From positions 246,001 to 310,000 of the forward strand of contig CAWUHX010000014.1 of NCBI GenBank assembly GCA_963922205.1: DNA of 64,000 bases, read 5' to 3'. The position numbers were made by a program, and so were the translations under genes. This DNA is from Romanomermis culicivorax (lineage: Eukaryota > Nematoda > Enoplea > Mermithida > Mermithidae). Shown here piece by piece: positions 24,443-36,653 of the stretch; position 1 is the first letter of the stretch, and every line of letters starts with the position of its first letter. The notes under the pieces are model-generated. The model was not told where the DNA came from and did no database searches. It saw only the letters and a program-made list of their open reading frames with translations.

Positions 24443-26100
24443 TCAAAAACTTGATATATTCTGGTAGAAAGGTATGATTACTGTAATTTCCATGAAAAAT
24501 TTTCAAATTTTTTTTTAAGTTTTTTTTTGGAAATTACTGTTTTCCGCCCTTTTTTCCAAAATTTTTTTGAAGTTTTTGATTTGAAACATTGAAAAATGGG
24601 GGTTTTTGGTAAAAAGTCGAACTTACCGTATTGTAAATTCCTGCCGATCATTTGTGCTATGCAGATTTTTGACCATAATATCATGCTAAAAGTGGATAAC
24701 ATTAGTACATGATATGAATTTTGTCTAATCGGGAGGCAGGCGTTTTTGGTTTGAAAACCAAGAGCCAAATGGCTCTCCTAGGCTAAATTTTATTTTTGGG
24801 AGCCGAAAATTTTTAATTGAATAAGGAATGGGCTCGTAACACACTGTAGAATGTTTATATTTGAATTATATGGATATTCAATCATGATACGTGTTCAAAA
24901 AATTTCTGTTCAAAATTGTATTTCCAACAAGCGCTTTTCGGTTGCAGGCTTCTTTCTACTTACACAAAGATCGGCGAAAAAATCTTCGTGCAAATAAAAT
25001 TTTTTTTATGCATAAAACACGATATTTCGTTTTTTTTGCGCAAAGCTTCTTTCAAGATAGTACTTGAGTTCATTTCCCTCTGGCACAAAAGTATAGGGTT
25101 TTGAAAATGCAGCTTGTGTTTTTATTCTTCTATTGTTTCCTTAATATCTTCCCGCGAGGATTTTTTTATATTCCGTCACTCTAAAATGTTGGAATATCAA
25201 TGTAAAGATAACTAATTCAATAAACATAAGGTTCGAAAACATGCATATATCATTTTACAAATTAAGAAATATGTTCATACTTTCATGAGATGGAAAAAAT
25301 TCAAGTTAAACTTGAAATTCATGAAAAATACATCCATTTTGGCTCCTTATTCAAAATTATAATTACCAAAAAAGTTGGAAGAATTGAGATTTTTACTTCT
25401 TAAATGCACCAAAACTGATCTTTAAAAAAATTATCTTTTCCCAGCCTAACCACCATTTTTTCCAAAATTTTTTTTACCTAAAAAATTTATTTGTAAGAAA
25501 ATAGTTAATAGACTAACCCGAAAAATCATAAAATGAAATTCGACACGAAATTCCACGTGTTTAACGATTTTAAAGCCTGTAAACACGTACTTTAAATCTA
25601 AAATGGAATAAAAATTACTATAATTCCCTAAAATATGAATAAATAAGTAAAAATTTTAGGAACCAAAGTAGCTCCTAGACCTAAAATTTTAGGAGCCATT
25701 ACCAAATTTTTAGGGGCCCATGTCCCTAAAATGACTAAAAAAGCCTGTCGGGCGGTAAGCAGACCCCATTTTTTCTCGAAAATTAGATCATCGAGAGTTA
25801 TATAATTTTTTATTATTGGGAGTAATGAGACATGTGAGGTAGTGAGCAATTAGAGACAGATCCTTTGTGCATAAAATTTATTTGACAAATTTTCTTCATT
25901 CTTCTATCTATGTTTACTTGGGGGAAAATCTTTAAGAACACACGCAGAAGTTATCCTGTTCCTGACCGAACACTACTGATGAGGTGATCAGTATACAATC
26001 CTGATAAGGTTCTTCGTCAATTGCACAGTTATTGGTGTAATGTGTGCAGTGGAGCAATCATTTACAGAAAGTTTCGAATAATTTTTGTCGTACAGTATAT
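24443..26100. other. Gene-poor sequence
   Basis: AT-rich, with T-runs near 24,500-24,600 and a short AGGAGCCA/TGGCTCCT-type repeat around 24,760-24,800 and 25,340-25,740. No supported gene. Confidence 0.5.
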
Positions 26101-26110
26101 TTTGTTTCAG
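26101..26110 (+). promoter_or_regulatory. Splice acceptor before the receptor start codon
   Basis: TTTGTTTCAG, a strong nematode 3' splice site 35 nt upstream of the ATG. It may receive a spliced leader or an upstream non-coding exon. No upstream coding exon was found. Confidence 0.5.
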
Positions 26111-26145
26111 AATTTAGTTACTTACAGTAAATATATGAGTATAAG

Positions 26146-26976
26146 ATGAATTCAACTTTCCATCAGATGTGCTGGGATCTTAATCGACAACTGGATTTGA
26201 AACCATGGAGTCTAGTGGCACCACTATTCATCCTATCAATATTATCATCATTGGGCGCTGTCATCAAATTCACATTTTGCTTTTGCATATTCTCCACAAC
26301 TATTTACAACAAAAACTTGAAAGTTATAATGGTCTTCATGGTACTTTCATCATTTGGCGGTTCTTTACTCAATATGTTGCAATCTTCAATTTCGTTTTTG
26401 TCGCTATTGTTGAGACCCTGTTTTATCATTATTGATTTTCGATACTGCAGGTTATGTACTTGCATTTCGTCATTTTTTGCATCCAACGCTGTTTTCATTT
26501 TGATTGGATTGTCATTGGAGCGACTTTATGCATCATTCGTTCTCGAAAAGTATGAAAAATCCACAATGACCATCAGTGCTATTACAGTTTCCATTACAAT
26601 TGTTGTATCTCTAATATTGAAAATAAAGGCATTTGTTAGAGAGCATATGTACGACGTTGCCGTATGCACTGGAATGGTGTCAGCTTCAGCCAAATCGTTA
26701 TCATCTGCTGCGGGTCAGTTATTTGCTTGTCTGTGGATTCTTGTCGTTATAGCAATTATTGTTTGGGCTATGGTCAGAGATAAATGGACTCTGAAAAACA
26801 TATTGTATATCAACAAGTCGCTTCACACATTGGCATCCAGATTCCAAATATCTGCCAATATGGATTTGAACAATAGCATTCTACCAATGTTGATCCTAGT
26901 ATTGATTCGAAATTTAATTATTGTCGTCATAGTTGTACTGGATTCCTTGCTTTCAACGGATGAAATGAAGATATAG
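26146..26976 (+). CDS. sra/srab-like seven-transmembrane chemoreceptor, C terminus frameshifted
   Basis: 276 codons in one exon. Hydrophobic segments at roughly residues 23-50, 56-88, 95-128, 142-162, 190-215 and 245-268 give six membrane spans. Landmarks are LSLERLYASF after span 3, SAAGQLFACLW at span 5 and LASRFQISANMDLNNSILP before span 6; the RFQ...N stretch is characteristic of nematode sra-type chemosensory receptors. Such proteins sit in sensory cilia and couple to G proteins. The frame stops at 26,976, before the seventh span, but conserved C-terminal sequence continues in another frame (next entry). The start is supported by the acceptor just upstream. Family assignment is from memory of motifs, so moderate confidence. 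Confidence 0.75.
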   Translation: MNSTFHQMCWDLNRQLDLKPWSLVAPLFILSILSSLGAVIKFTFCFCIFSTTIYNKNLKVIMVFMVLSSFGGSLLNMLQSSISFLSLLLRPCFIIIDFRYCRLCTCISSFFASNAVFILIGLSLERLYASFVLEKYEKSTMTISAITVSITIVVSLILKIKAFVREHMYDVAVCTGMVSASAKSLSSAAGQLFACLWILVVIAIIVWAMVRDKWTLKNILYINKSLHTLASRFQISANMDLNNSILPMLILVLIRNLIIVVIVVLDSLLSTDEMKI

Positions 26977-27194
26977 TACGCCCAATCTACAGTTTTCTAC
27001 AAATTGTTAGTGAATTTTGTGAAATAGTTGAATATCTGACATTTTTCAAATTGAATAGAATACTCAAAGCAAAATTAAACAAATTTCTATTTGCTTTGAA
27101 AGCAGTACCACAAGCAGAAGTTTCGCCAGCAGTGAGGAGCACTGATGTGGAAGCAAAGAAATACTTCGACGATTTGGAGCGTGCATGGTCGTGA
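26967..27194 (+). pseudogene. Out-of-frame C-terminal end of the receptor
   Basis: Reads EDIVRPIYSFLQIVSEFCEI and on through LNRILKAKLNK to FDDLERAWS and TGA. It matches almost residue for residue the C terminus of the paralogue at 34,488-34,790. Relative to that copy the DNA around 26,959-26,981 carries about five extra bases, shifting the frame. This would supply transmembrane span 7 and the cytoplasmic tail. It means either a disabled gene or an assembly indel. Confidence 0.8.
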
Positions 27195-27249
27195 TGTTCA
27201 AGTCCGACACTTTTTGAATTATATAATATATCTGAGGCATGACAGGATA

Positions 27250-27255
27250 AATAAA
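27250..27255 (+). terminator. Poly(A) signal AATAAA of the receptor gene
   Basis: AATAAA about 55 nt after the C-terminal stop codon. The 3' UTR around it (CTGAGGCATG.CAGGATAAA) is shared with the paralogue at 34,830-34,850, so the duplication extends past the coding region. Confidence 0.55.
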
Positions 27256-27259
27256 ATTG

Positions 27260-30200
27260 AAGTTGTTTTACTAATAATCAAGTCTTAATTTTCTGCAATC
27301 ATGAAAGTTACAGTCTGATTGATGAAAGCAACTCCATGTGGGTGTAAATCAGGTTCAGGATATTTTGGATCCTGACTGAGTTATTCTTCTAATTTAAACG
27401 CCAGCCAAATGCAGAACTTTCTTTTATATTCATTATCATTAAAATATTATCCAATTAGAACTGCTGATATTGCTTCGCTTTGAACACTTGGTACTCTTTT
27501 CAACGTCTGGATCTCCGGATACAATAAAAAGTTTTTTTGGATGATGAACGCTGATATTTCACCATTTTGCTATTATGTCACAAGAAAACGTTTCCAGGTT
27601 TAAAATCTTGATTTTGAAATATTACACTGGACTTTGTTCTACATGGTAGCCATAACCCATACATATCTGCAACATGAGAGGTCCAATCAATTTGGTACAT
27701 GATAAATGCCACTTATAAAGTAAGGATCATACATGTAATTGAGGGGGAAGTGCCATAAGGACATCCAACCCAAAATCTTCAACCATATAGCCAGCCATTA
27801 AGCAATTCCTCAACTGGATTTACCAATCCTGTGGCAAGCCATATGGTAGCCATAGGGACCCCCATACTTTTGGTCAGGAAAACACTGAGGAATGTCAATT
27901 TTTCAAATGAACAATGTAAATTTTCAAACAAAAAATGGTCAATTTCGACGGTGCTTTGTGCCATGCATACTCTTCTACGGTTTTTAGACAAACATCACTA
28001 CTTTCTGAACCATTTTCCTAACCGTTTTGGCAAAAAATTAATTTTTTTCTTTATTTTTCCTTATTTTTGATGGAAAATGTTCATTTTTGAACAAAAAATT
28101 GTCAAAAATGCTAATTTTCTCGGCGCTTCGTACCGTATGAATACCTTTTTTACAAATTTTTAAAACAGAAATCCCTTTTTCTAACCATCTATCATATTCT
28201 TTTGATAAAAAATTGAAACTTTTTCTCAAGGACTCACGAAATTTTTTGGCAATCAATGACCCTCTGCCTCAAAAAAGTCGCTTGACCCTTATCGGACTTC
28301 TGAGCTCCATTAAATGTATTTTCTATCACATAGTGTTTTTTGGCATGCTTTTGACATAACTGCATGCAACCAGAAGGACCTTGTGTTAACATACGATCAA
28401 TAGAGGTACAACAGTTAGACAGAACTGGAACCATATTAGTTTAACTAGATGAAACAGAATATATATTACTCCTAATTCCAGAACTGGTACCTTTAAAAAA
28501 ACACCCATTCTTAACAGTTCAACAATCTTTCCTTCTTATTTTGTGATTTGGGAATATATGAAAAGATGGATTCTTTGAAGTTTCAGAAGATAGAAATACA
28601 AGATTCTCAACTAGTGAGGCTGAGTCATTAATTTAGAGTTATTAAATGCACATCTATCACTGATACAGTACTACTTCCATACCTCTATTTTGAACTTTAC
28701 ATACATGTCAACTTTGCTCATATAGAATTTGTAGCATATGATCACTGAACACTGAAAATGACACAGCTTGTGCAGATAGTATGCTCAGTGTTTAAACAAA
28801 GTAGAATAACAAGTAATTTAGTTATTTCATTAAGCTGAAAATTGTCTTTAGGTAGGATAAACAATTTTATTTTCAGAAAGATTACATTTAAGGGAAAACT
28901 TTAATTCTAGAAGGCAAAACAGGACACCTTGTACCAAATTTTTTGTACACTAGACTAACTCTAATACAGAATAATCAGTTTTTTTCACTTTGAAAAATTT
29001 TTTTAAACAATTATGATTCAAAGTTCACTGCTAGATTTTTTGAATCATATTTGAGTTTTTTTTCCAAGTTTGAAATATTGGGATTTATGTCACATCAGAA
29101 ACCCTTTTAGACACATATGTGCACACATGCAATGAAGCTCGACTTTTTTTATGGGTGGCATCATGAATATGTTGATTGTGTTGATTGAAAATTTCAAGAA
29201 GCAATTCAACAGATTACACTTGTTGCAAAGAAAACGTGAAAATATGTATTTAAGGTGCAAAGTGCTGAAAAAACTGGCATTTTTATAGTTTTTCATTCAA
29301 AAAAAGACTGTTTTCTACCAAAAATTGACAGTTTTGATCGTTTTCCCTTCAAAAATGAAAATTTCCTCTCAACAAATTGTAAGTCCTAACCTTTTCTTGC
29401 GGATATTATTTTAATGCATACAATTATCTATTCAATGAATGAATTTCCCTTGTACTGATCACTGTACACCATGTTCTCTCTTGAGATTTCTAGCGAATAT
29501 TTTTGTTTTTTTTGCAGAATATATGGTTTCAATTCTTGATTAGATTCATGACCTTTCGTCTCATTTGTCTCAAGCTCAAATGCCACGATTATATCGTGCA
29601 TTGACAACATGAGGATAGGAGGAAGCATTCTACGATGAACTATACACTGACTCATTCCTCTGGGATTGTGAAGTCATGAACTGGGAGGGAGCATATGGTT
29701 TAATTGATTTTCTGATGTTAGCACCATATTGCTTTTCTAATTAACTTTTCGAGAATAGTTAATTGGATTGTTTACTCGCCAAATCATTATTCTCCTGAAG
29801 AATATCACTTATGCAGAGAATCATTGTTGGAATTTTCAAGCATTTATCAATCGAATTAATCCCATTTGTATAATGTATATTATTGCTGCTGTTTTAGTTC
29901 AAAAGAAAATATATGTTACTGGAAATACGGAGAATTGAATAACTTCGAAAAAGCAATACCTTTTTATTGTTTTCCTTCTACTTAACAGTGTGTTGTGCAG
30001 TAGAAGTAATGTTGCACTTCAACAAAATTTTGTCAGCATTTTAAGTCTCCCTAATATTCTCAAGATATTATGTAACATTCATTTGTTTACTTTCTCAATG
30101 CCAAATCTCGGGATCTAGTTAATAGAGCCGCAGTTTTTCGTCCTTCTTCCTTTGTTTTTATGGATTTTTTCATTCATTGATTTTCTTTCTTTCATATCTT

Positions 30201-31270
30201 CCTTCTTGTTTTCTTTACCTCTATTTTCATTCTTCTTTTTCATCATGGTTTCCCTTATCCTTACATTTTTTCTGATCATAAATCCTGCCCTGTGCTATAT
30301 AATGCACCTGCCACACAATATATTTCAGTTGATTTTGTGGAATAATTCGTGTACCAACAGATATCCAGTGTCCTGGACATCTTCCTGGACATCTATCCAG
30401 TGTCCTGGAGATCTTTTCATCTTCCAATCCAAATATGATTGTTTTCGTACTTCCTTGAACTCAGTTCAAGAATTGAAAATTATAGAGCATGCCATGTTTT
30501 CCAAATACTCGCCATCAACTCAACTGATTCCAAAAGCAGAATGAACTCGATTGTTCCTTGGAGTTTCAAATTCTTAGAAAAATCAGTTTTAAAATTTAAA
30601 TCAATTTCTGCCCAATTCGAGGAAACATGGCATCCATATTGATTGTACATAAAGTAAACATGCTCAAATGAATATCGAGTTTGTTCGTTCATTTTGCTTT
30701 GATAATGTTACCTGCAATTTGTTGCTAATTGATGTTATGCCTAAATTTTCAGTTTTAACATGAACATTTTTGTTACATACTGCAGGACAAAATGACTGTT
30801 ACTGTAAGCTACCTGAACAAAGCTTCTGCTTCATTTGACCATGTGTTTGTTGTAAACAAAATTCAGTTTGGAGCACAATCATTTTTGATGCACAAGTGTA
30901 TTTTTGCCCTGACGGTTTCGTACACAGCTGGAAGATGTTACTTGTCCGTTTTTCAGGATTTTAAACTGTACTCGAGAGCTTCATAAAAATTCTGATAATC
31001 ACCAACCACAAATTAATTAAGGCCAACCATGCGTACTAACATACTTCCTTCGTGACACAGATAAGTCCCAAGTTTTGTTTCATCAAGAAAGGTTGTTCAT
31101 CCCGGGCTATCATCATTACATAAATTTAATTGATTCACCCTCGAAGATTTCATTATGCAATTCGCTACAGTAATTTACATTCCTGGAGTTATGCGGCTGA
31201 TTGATTACACAGCAGATCTTATTCATCTGATAAAAACTTCAACAGAATCATTCAAAGACACATGAATTTA
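27260..31270. other. Gene-poor sequence with diverged repeats
   Basis: No supported gene in 4 kb. 27,745-28,330 is R4 copy 2 and 29,530-29,960 is R3 copy 2 (see 23,300 and 22,640); their order is reversed here relative to the first pair. 30,120-30,260 is pyrimidine-rich. 30,360-30,420 repeats ATCCAGTGTCCTGGA twice. Confidence 0.45.
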
Positions 31271-31271
31271 A

Positions 31272-32924
31272 ATATTTATCTGAAAATACCAGGAAATGGC
31301 AAAAAGGAGAATATGTTTTTCCTTTTTGCTCGTTTCACTGGCTTAAAAGTTCCATATTAGGCCTCCCCATCATTTCATTTCAGCAAAATTCTAACTGAAA
31401 AAACTTTCCATTTTCTGAGAAACATATACGCGCCCAGTTTTTTAGTCATTTCTGAAAATGCCTCTGCGCAAAAATGGACAAATCTTTGAAAAATTTCAGT
31501 ATCAGTTATTTAAGTCGATTTTTACAGAAGAAAAAAATTTGGTTTACTGAAAAACCCGAAATCTTTGTAATTACGTGCCATTCTTTGTTAGAATTTTTCA
31601 TTACTGTATACAATGCAGTGCTCTATACCTTGTTTCCGAAAAGCAGGTGGTAAACCCACAGTATTCCTGATTCGCAAGACAACGAATTTACGCAATTTGA
31701 AACAAATTCGACAAATTAATTGCTGGTAAACAGCAAAATTTTTGTTGACGGCGATTTTTGGGAGACTGGCGAACATTATTTGAGTTAAATTAGCTACAGC
31801 ATAGTTCTAAATAAGTTTAAACTAGCATTAATCGTATTAGAAATTTAAATTCCCGCGTTTTAAACTCGGAAAAAACAATACATGTGAATCAAGAATAGAG
31901 TGAGTTTACAACCAGGTTCTCGGAAACGAAGTATAGTATTATGCTCAGTGAAATATGAGACAAGGAGAAACATATTCATCCTTTGCCACTTCCTAGTATT
32001 AGAGAATGGTAATTGTTCTGTACAGTTTTTGTCAATTATAGCACTTTTTTGTACAAGCCTGTGTTGTAGTGTGTTTCCGCCTATTTTGTCGTTTTTTGTC
32101 AAACCATGCATGAAGCCCGCAAGTGCCAAGTGGAGTGAGCGACGCAGACCATCAACAGCCATCTTACTGTAGCGCACGTCGGTATGCGTGAACTGGCTCT
32201 CTCCATGTGCATTATTCTTGTCTGTTTTTATAACGTATGTTCCCCATTAGTTATATGCCCTACTCCTCACCTCCCCACACGCTCGTCTTTGTTTGCCTTT
32301 TTCCCAGTGCCTGGAAGTGAATTGTTTTTTATTCTCGCACCGTCGCCTTTGTAAGTAAGTGTTTTTCATTGCGTAAGATAAAAGGTCTTTCCTTTCTTGT
32401 ATTTATTTAATTGGGGAGACAATTAAGGAATTATCTTTCCTTGATTGGTAGGGGTTATTATTGTCGGGTTTAAGTACTATTAATTATGTTAATCAGGTAA
32501 GCATGGGCGTGGGAAATAGGTACATTAAGGATGAACCCTGGGATCCCAATCCTGTCTGAGACTCAAAGCCCCGACTTATTCGCAAATACAACACCTGTAA
32601 TGAATTTTATACATGCAGTTAGAGGCATCACGTGTGTTCTATCATGAAAACGAAGTATGTATTGTACATACAGTAATCATGTAGATTGTAAAAATTGCTA
32701 CTAGGCAAGTGAATTTCATGCGCAGAGGCTTGAGAACGTTTTGCCTTTTAAAAAACTGGGCTCGTATATGTTTCTCAGGAAATGGAAAGTTTTTTTCAGT
32801 TAGAATTTTGCTGAAATGAAATGATGGCGAGGCCTTTAATATCGAACTTTCAAGCCAGTGAAACAAGCAAAAAGGAAAAGCATATTCTCCTTTTTGCCAT
32901 TTCCTGGCATTTTCAGATAAATAT
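31272..32924. mobile_element. Inverted-repeat (foldback-type) element holding a solo LTR
   Basis: Arm 31,272-31,470 (TTATCTGAAAATACCAGG ... CCTCTGCGC) is the reverse complement of 32,718-32,924 (GCGCAGAGG ... CCTGGCATTTTCAGATAA), about 200 bp each with scattered differences. The ~1.25 kb between them contains the solo LTR at 32,062-32,593. Without the LTR the element would be ~1.1 kb. No transposase was recognised. Confidence 0.75.
32062..32593 (+). mobile_element. Solo LTR, copy 1 (532 bp)
   Basis: Starts TGTTGTAGTGTGTTTCC and ends AATACAACA, giving the TG...CA ends and short TGTTGT/ACAACA inverted terminus typical of retroviral-type LTRs. Flanked by the 4-bp duplication CCTG (32,058-32,061 and 32,594-32,597). 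It aligns along its whole length with copies at 34,956 and 38,115. No internal retrotransposon domain is nearby, so it is read as a solo LTR left by recombination. Confidence 0.85.
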
Positions 32925-33519
32925 CGTACTTTCAAGCTCCTGCAAGGATGGTGTCAAAAATTCTTTATCGAAAAAGTGTATTTTCGAAGTATAGTACGAA
33001 CGCCACTAAAATGTGGCGAATTTTACATTTTTTGGCATATATTATTCAGTTGAGATATTTCGAAAAACAAAAATATGCATCAGAGACAACAAAATACGCT
33101 CTTTGCAACAGCGCTACTTAAAATCGATAAATCGAAAAAATTTTTGTAAACAACATTTATGCAAATTTCTAACGTACTATACATTTTTACAAAAAACAAA
33201 TATCAAAACTGGGGGGTAGAGTAAAAAGCTCGTTCTAATGGTGCAACAAAAGATCTGAAAATCGCAAAAAATTTTTTAAATGGACATTTTCGCTTTGTTT
33301 ACACTTCCTTTACACTGCACATACTAGATGTCAAGGTGGTTTACTCTGGGCATTTTACTCAGCTATCGAACAAAAAAAGAATTAGCCTTCTACGACTTAT
33401 ACAACTCGAGATATTTGTGCGGTCATCTACCCCAACTCGGCTAAATTTGCATATTTTCTATGATAATTAAATTTACACTGCAAATTTTCAAACCGCCAGT
33501 CAGTTTCTTGTACAACTCG

Positions 33520-33848
33520 AGGAGCTGCATCCAACGGAACAAGAATCGTCTAGAAAGACTAATTATTGGCAAAGTTATTACTGGTCGGAGTTTTGAGATT
33601 TTTCTTTACACTGAAATAAGATCGCATTTGCATATTTCGAAAAAATTTTGTGGTCGTCCCGAGATATAACCCTACTGAAGAAATTAATACCACAATCGAG
33701 CTAATCGGTTAGAATAATCGTTAGTTATGAAAAGGTGGCAAAACTGTACTCTAGTTTAACCCATAACTTTAGCTACAGTATGTCTACAGTATTCTAAGTG
33801 GTACCATATTGTAGCCCGCATCGAGTTCTATATTGCTGCTAAATTTCA
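33520..33848 (+). repeat. Dispersed repeat R5, copy 1
   Basis: Matches 44,262-44,525 in order: GGAACAA(G/C)AATCGTC, TTATTACTGG(T)CGGAGTTTTGAGATTTT, CATATTTCGAAAAAATT and TAGCCCGCATCGAGTTCTAT. It ends within ~15 bp of the point where receptor homology begins at 33,850, so it replaces the 5' part of the receptor paralogue. Confidence 0.8.
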
Positions 33849-33849
33849 G

Positions 33850-34790
33850 CTGTGGTCGATGTGGTCAAATTTGCATTTTTCTTGTATGTGTTTTCCACCA
33901 AGATCTACAACAAAAATTTGAAAGTTATAATTGGTTTCATGGTACTTTCATCTTTTGGTGGTTCCCTACTCAATATGATGCAATCTTTAATTTCCTTTTT
34001 GGCTTTATTGTTGCAACCTTGTTCTATTATTATCAATTTTAAATACTGCAGATTGTATACTTGCAATTCATCATTTTTTGCATCCAATACAGTGTTCGTT
34101 TTGATGGGACTGTCGTTGGAGCGGCTTTATGCATCTTTCATTGTTGAAAAATACGAAAAATCAACAATGATTTTCAGTGTGGTTACAGTTTTGATTACAA
34201 GTAAAATATCTCTAATATTACAAGTAATTGCTCTAAATAAAGAGCATATTAATAGTGTTGCTGTTTGCACTGGTATGGTGTCAGCATCAACAAAATCCTT
34301 ATCATCTGCTGCGGGTCAGTTATTGGCTTGTCTGTGGATTGTCGTTGTTGTAGCTATCATTGTTTGGGCTATGGTCAGAGATAGAAAGTCCCTGAAAAAT
34401 ATACTGTACATCAACAAGTCGCTGCATACATTGGCATCCAGATTCCAAATTTCTATCAATATGGATTTGAACTAAAGCATTCTACCGATGTCGATCCTAA
34501 TATTGCTTCACAATTTAATCATCATTGTAATAGTATTACTAGATGCCTGGTTTTCGGAAGATGAAGATTTTGTTCGCTCCATATACAGTATATTACAAAT
34601 TCTGAGCGAATTTTGTGAAATAGTCGAATATTTGACATTCTTTGAAGGCAATCGGGTGCTGAAAGCGAAACTAAACAAACTTTTGTTCGCTGTGAAAGCA
34701 ATCAAACCAAAGAAAATTGTACCAGCTGTAAGAACCATTGATTTGGAAGCAGATAAATATTTTGATGATTTGGAACATGCTTGGTCATGA
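33850..34790 (+). pseudogene. sra/srab-like receptor pseudogene, paralogue of 26,146
   Basis: Homologous to the 26,146 receptor from its first membrane span onward (shared IYNKNLKVII, MVLSSFGGSLLNM, GLSLERLYASF, AVCTGMVSAS, SLHTLASRFQIS). Two lesions are visible. The first ~45 residues and the start codon are absent, replaced by repeat R5. A TAA at 34,473-34,475 replaces an Asn codon (NMDLN then stop, where the paralogue reads NMDLNNSILP). Downstream, 34,476-34,790 stays open in the same frame through span 7 to FDDLEHAWS and TGA. A TTTCAG at 33,844-33,849 directly precedes the homology, so an undetected upstream exon is possible, but the nonsense codon would still truncate it. Confidence 0.85.
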
Positions 34791-34955
34791 TGTTCAACTC
34801 TAATAGCTTTTGTATGTATATTATATACCTGAGGCATGCCAGGATAAAATCGTTTTAATAAACAAGCTAAAATTCTATAGGCAAAATTGTGTAAATATTT
34901 GTGTTCATTAAATGTATTTAGACTAAAGTTTCTGCCTGTTGGATATAGGTAGGTT

Positions 34956-35493
34956 TGTTGTAGTGTGTTTCCCCCGATTTTCTCATATTTTGTCAATCTG
35001 CGCATGAGGCCTGCAAGTAACAAGTGGAGCGAGCAATGCGGACCATCAACAGTCGTCTTACTGTAGCACATGTGGGTACGCCTGCGCTGGCTCTCTCCAT
35101 GTGCATTATTGTTGTGTGTTTTTATAACATAAGCCCCCATTAGTTATATTTCCTACTCACTGCCTCCCCGCACGCACGTCCTTGTTTTTTTTTCTTCCCA
35201 GTGTGTGGGAGTGAATCGTTTGTATTCTCGCCCCATCCCGTTTGTAAGTAAGTGTTTTTCATTATGTAAGATAAAATTAGAAAGGTCTTTCCTTTCCGGT
35301 TTTCATTTAATTTGGGAAACAATTAAGGAAGCATCTTTTCCTCTATTGGTAGGGTTATTAGTGTTGGGTTTAAGTACAATTAATTAAGTTAATGGGGTAA
35401 GTGTGGGCGTGGGAAATACGTACATTAAGGACGAATCCTGGGATCCCAATCCTGCTTGAGACTCAAAGCCCCGACTCACTTGGAAATACAACA
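34956..35493 (+). mobile_element. Solo LTR, copy 2 (538 bp)
   Basis: Same TGTTGTAGTGTG start and AATACAACA end as copy 1. Flanked by GGTT at 34,952-34,955 and 35,494-35,497. It lies ~160 bp downstream of the receptor pseudogene. Shared internal words include AGGTCTTTCCTTTC, GGGTTTAAGTAC and CCTGGGATCCCAATCCTG. Confidence 0.85.
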
Positions 35494-35802
35494 GGTTTTT
35501 AACAGAAAAGTTGGAGTAATTTTTAAAATTCAGGAAAATTGCTAAGAAATGTAAAAGTATTAACACATAATGCATTGATAGATCAAAATTATTTACCGTT
35601 GTGAGACCATCAAATGGAAAATAAATCAATTTCTGATTGGCAAATAGAAGGGTTGACGAGCTTTGTTTCAAACACAAACCAAAAATGTTTGTCTTAAAAA
35701 GTGTTACAACAATGACCAACAACCAATAGATCTTATCAAGGTCATCCACAAAACTCATTTTTAAACATTTAAAGTTTTATTTTTTGACTGAGTTTAGGAA
35801 AC

Positions 35803-36088
35803 TATGGTCTGTTTTTTATAAAGTGCTCCTAAAATGAAAAATAACACATATATGTGGTGAACTCAAAATCTTCTACATGAATCTTTTACGGCAAAATTTT
35901 TTACTCAAAAAATTACCTAGTGTTAATTGAGTTTTGTTATTTTCAGTTTCCGTTTTCATTCATTTTCATTTTCAGTTCAATTTTCAGTTCCATATGATCT
36001 ACGGCTCCGTAGAAAATGTTGAGAATATATAACAGTACTTGCTCTCCAGATACATTATTTGGAAGCATTTTGAGAAAAACAGACTATA
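35803..36088. mobile_element. Miniature TIR element M1, copy 1
   Basis: Ends TATGGTCTGTTTTTTATAAA and (reverse complement) TATAGTCTGTTTTTCTC...GCTTCC, terminal inverted repeats of about 25-30 bp. Related along its length to 57,837-58,085 and 61,690-61,936 (ACTTGCTCTCC, GAAGCATTT). About 286 bp with no coding capacity, so MITE-like. Confidence 0.7.
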
Positions 36089-36653
36089 ATAAATTGTTTT
36101 GCCACTAACAGTGCAAATTCTACAAGGTTTTTTCTGGCAGGCTGAAATCTTTAGACCAGTAAACATTTAGATGTAGTCAAAAAAATTTTACTGCATACCG
36201 ATTTCAGCTTGGTTCAAATTAGACTAGTCTCTTGCTCAGGCTATAGACATTAGGATTTAGCCTTTTTTAAATACACAGCCATGTAAACATAGTAGTAGGG
36301 AATATAAATATTATGCTGCATTCATAAAAGAAACATAAGTCTGGAGTCTGTGAACCATTTAACCCATCTATACCCAGCTAATGTCTATATTCATAAAAGC
36401 TTTTTCAGACCATTTAAATGTTGACCTATGTGTTGACTTCAGCCGATTATAAAAAAAACTTCTAGAACAAACTTTATCACTATTACGTCAGTTCTTTTTC
36501 CTCTTGTTCTCTATTTTCTTCCCAGCACACTGTGCTATGAAAATTTTCATGTTAGGCGTTCTACAATGCTAAAAAATCAATTCAAGGAACGTAAAGTTCA
36601 ATCTTCTGTTCAAACACATGTCTTTCTCATTTTAGAAATTAAAAAAATTATAC

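Noticed and set aside
24117-24506. Lys-Pro, Leu-Arg and Leu-Gly repeat proteins
   Set aside because: Translation of the (TTAGGC)n tract on either strand.
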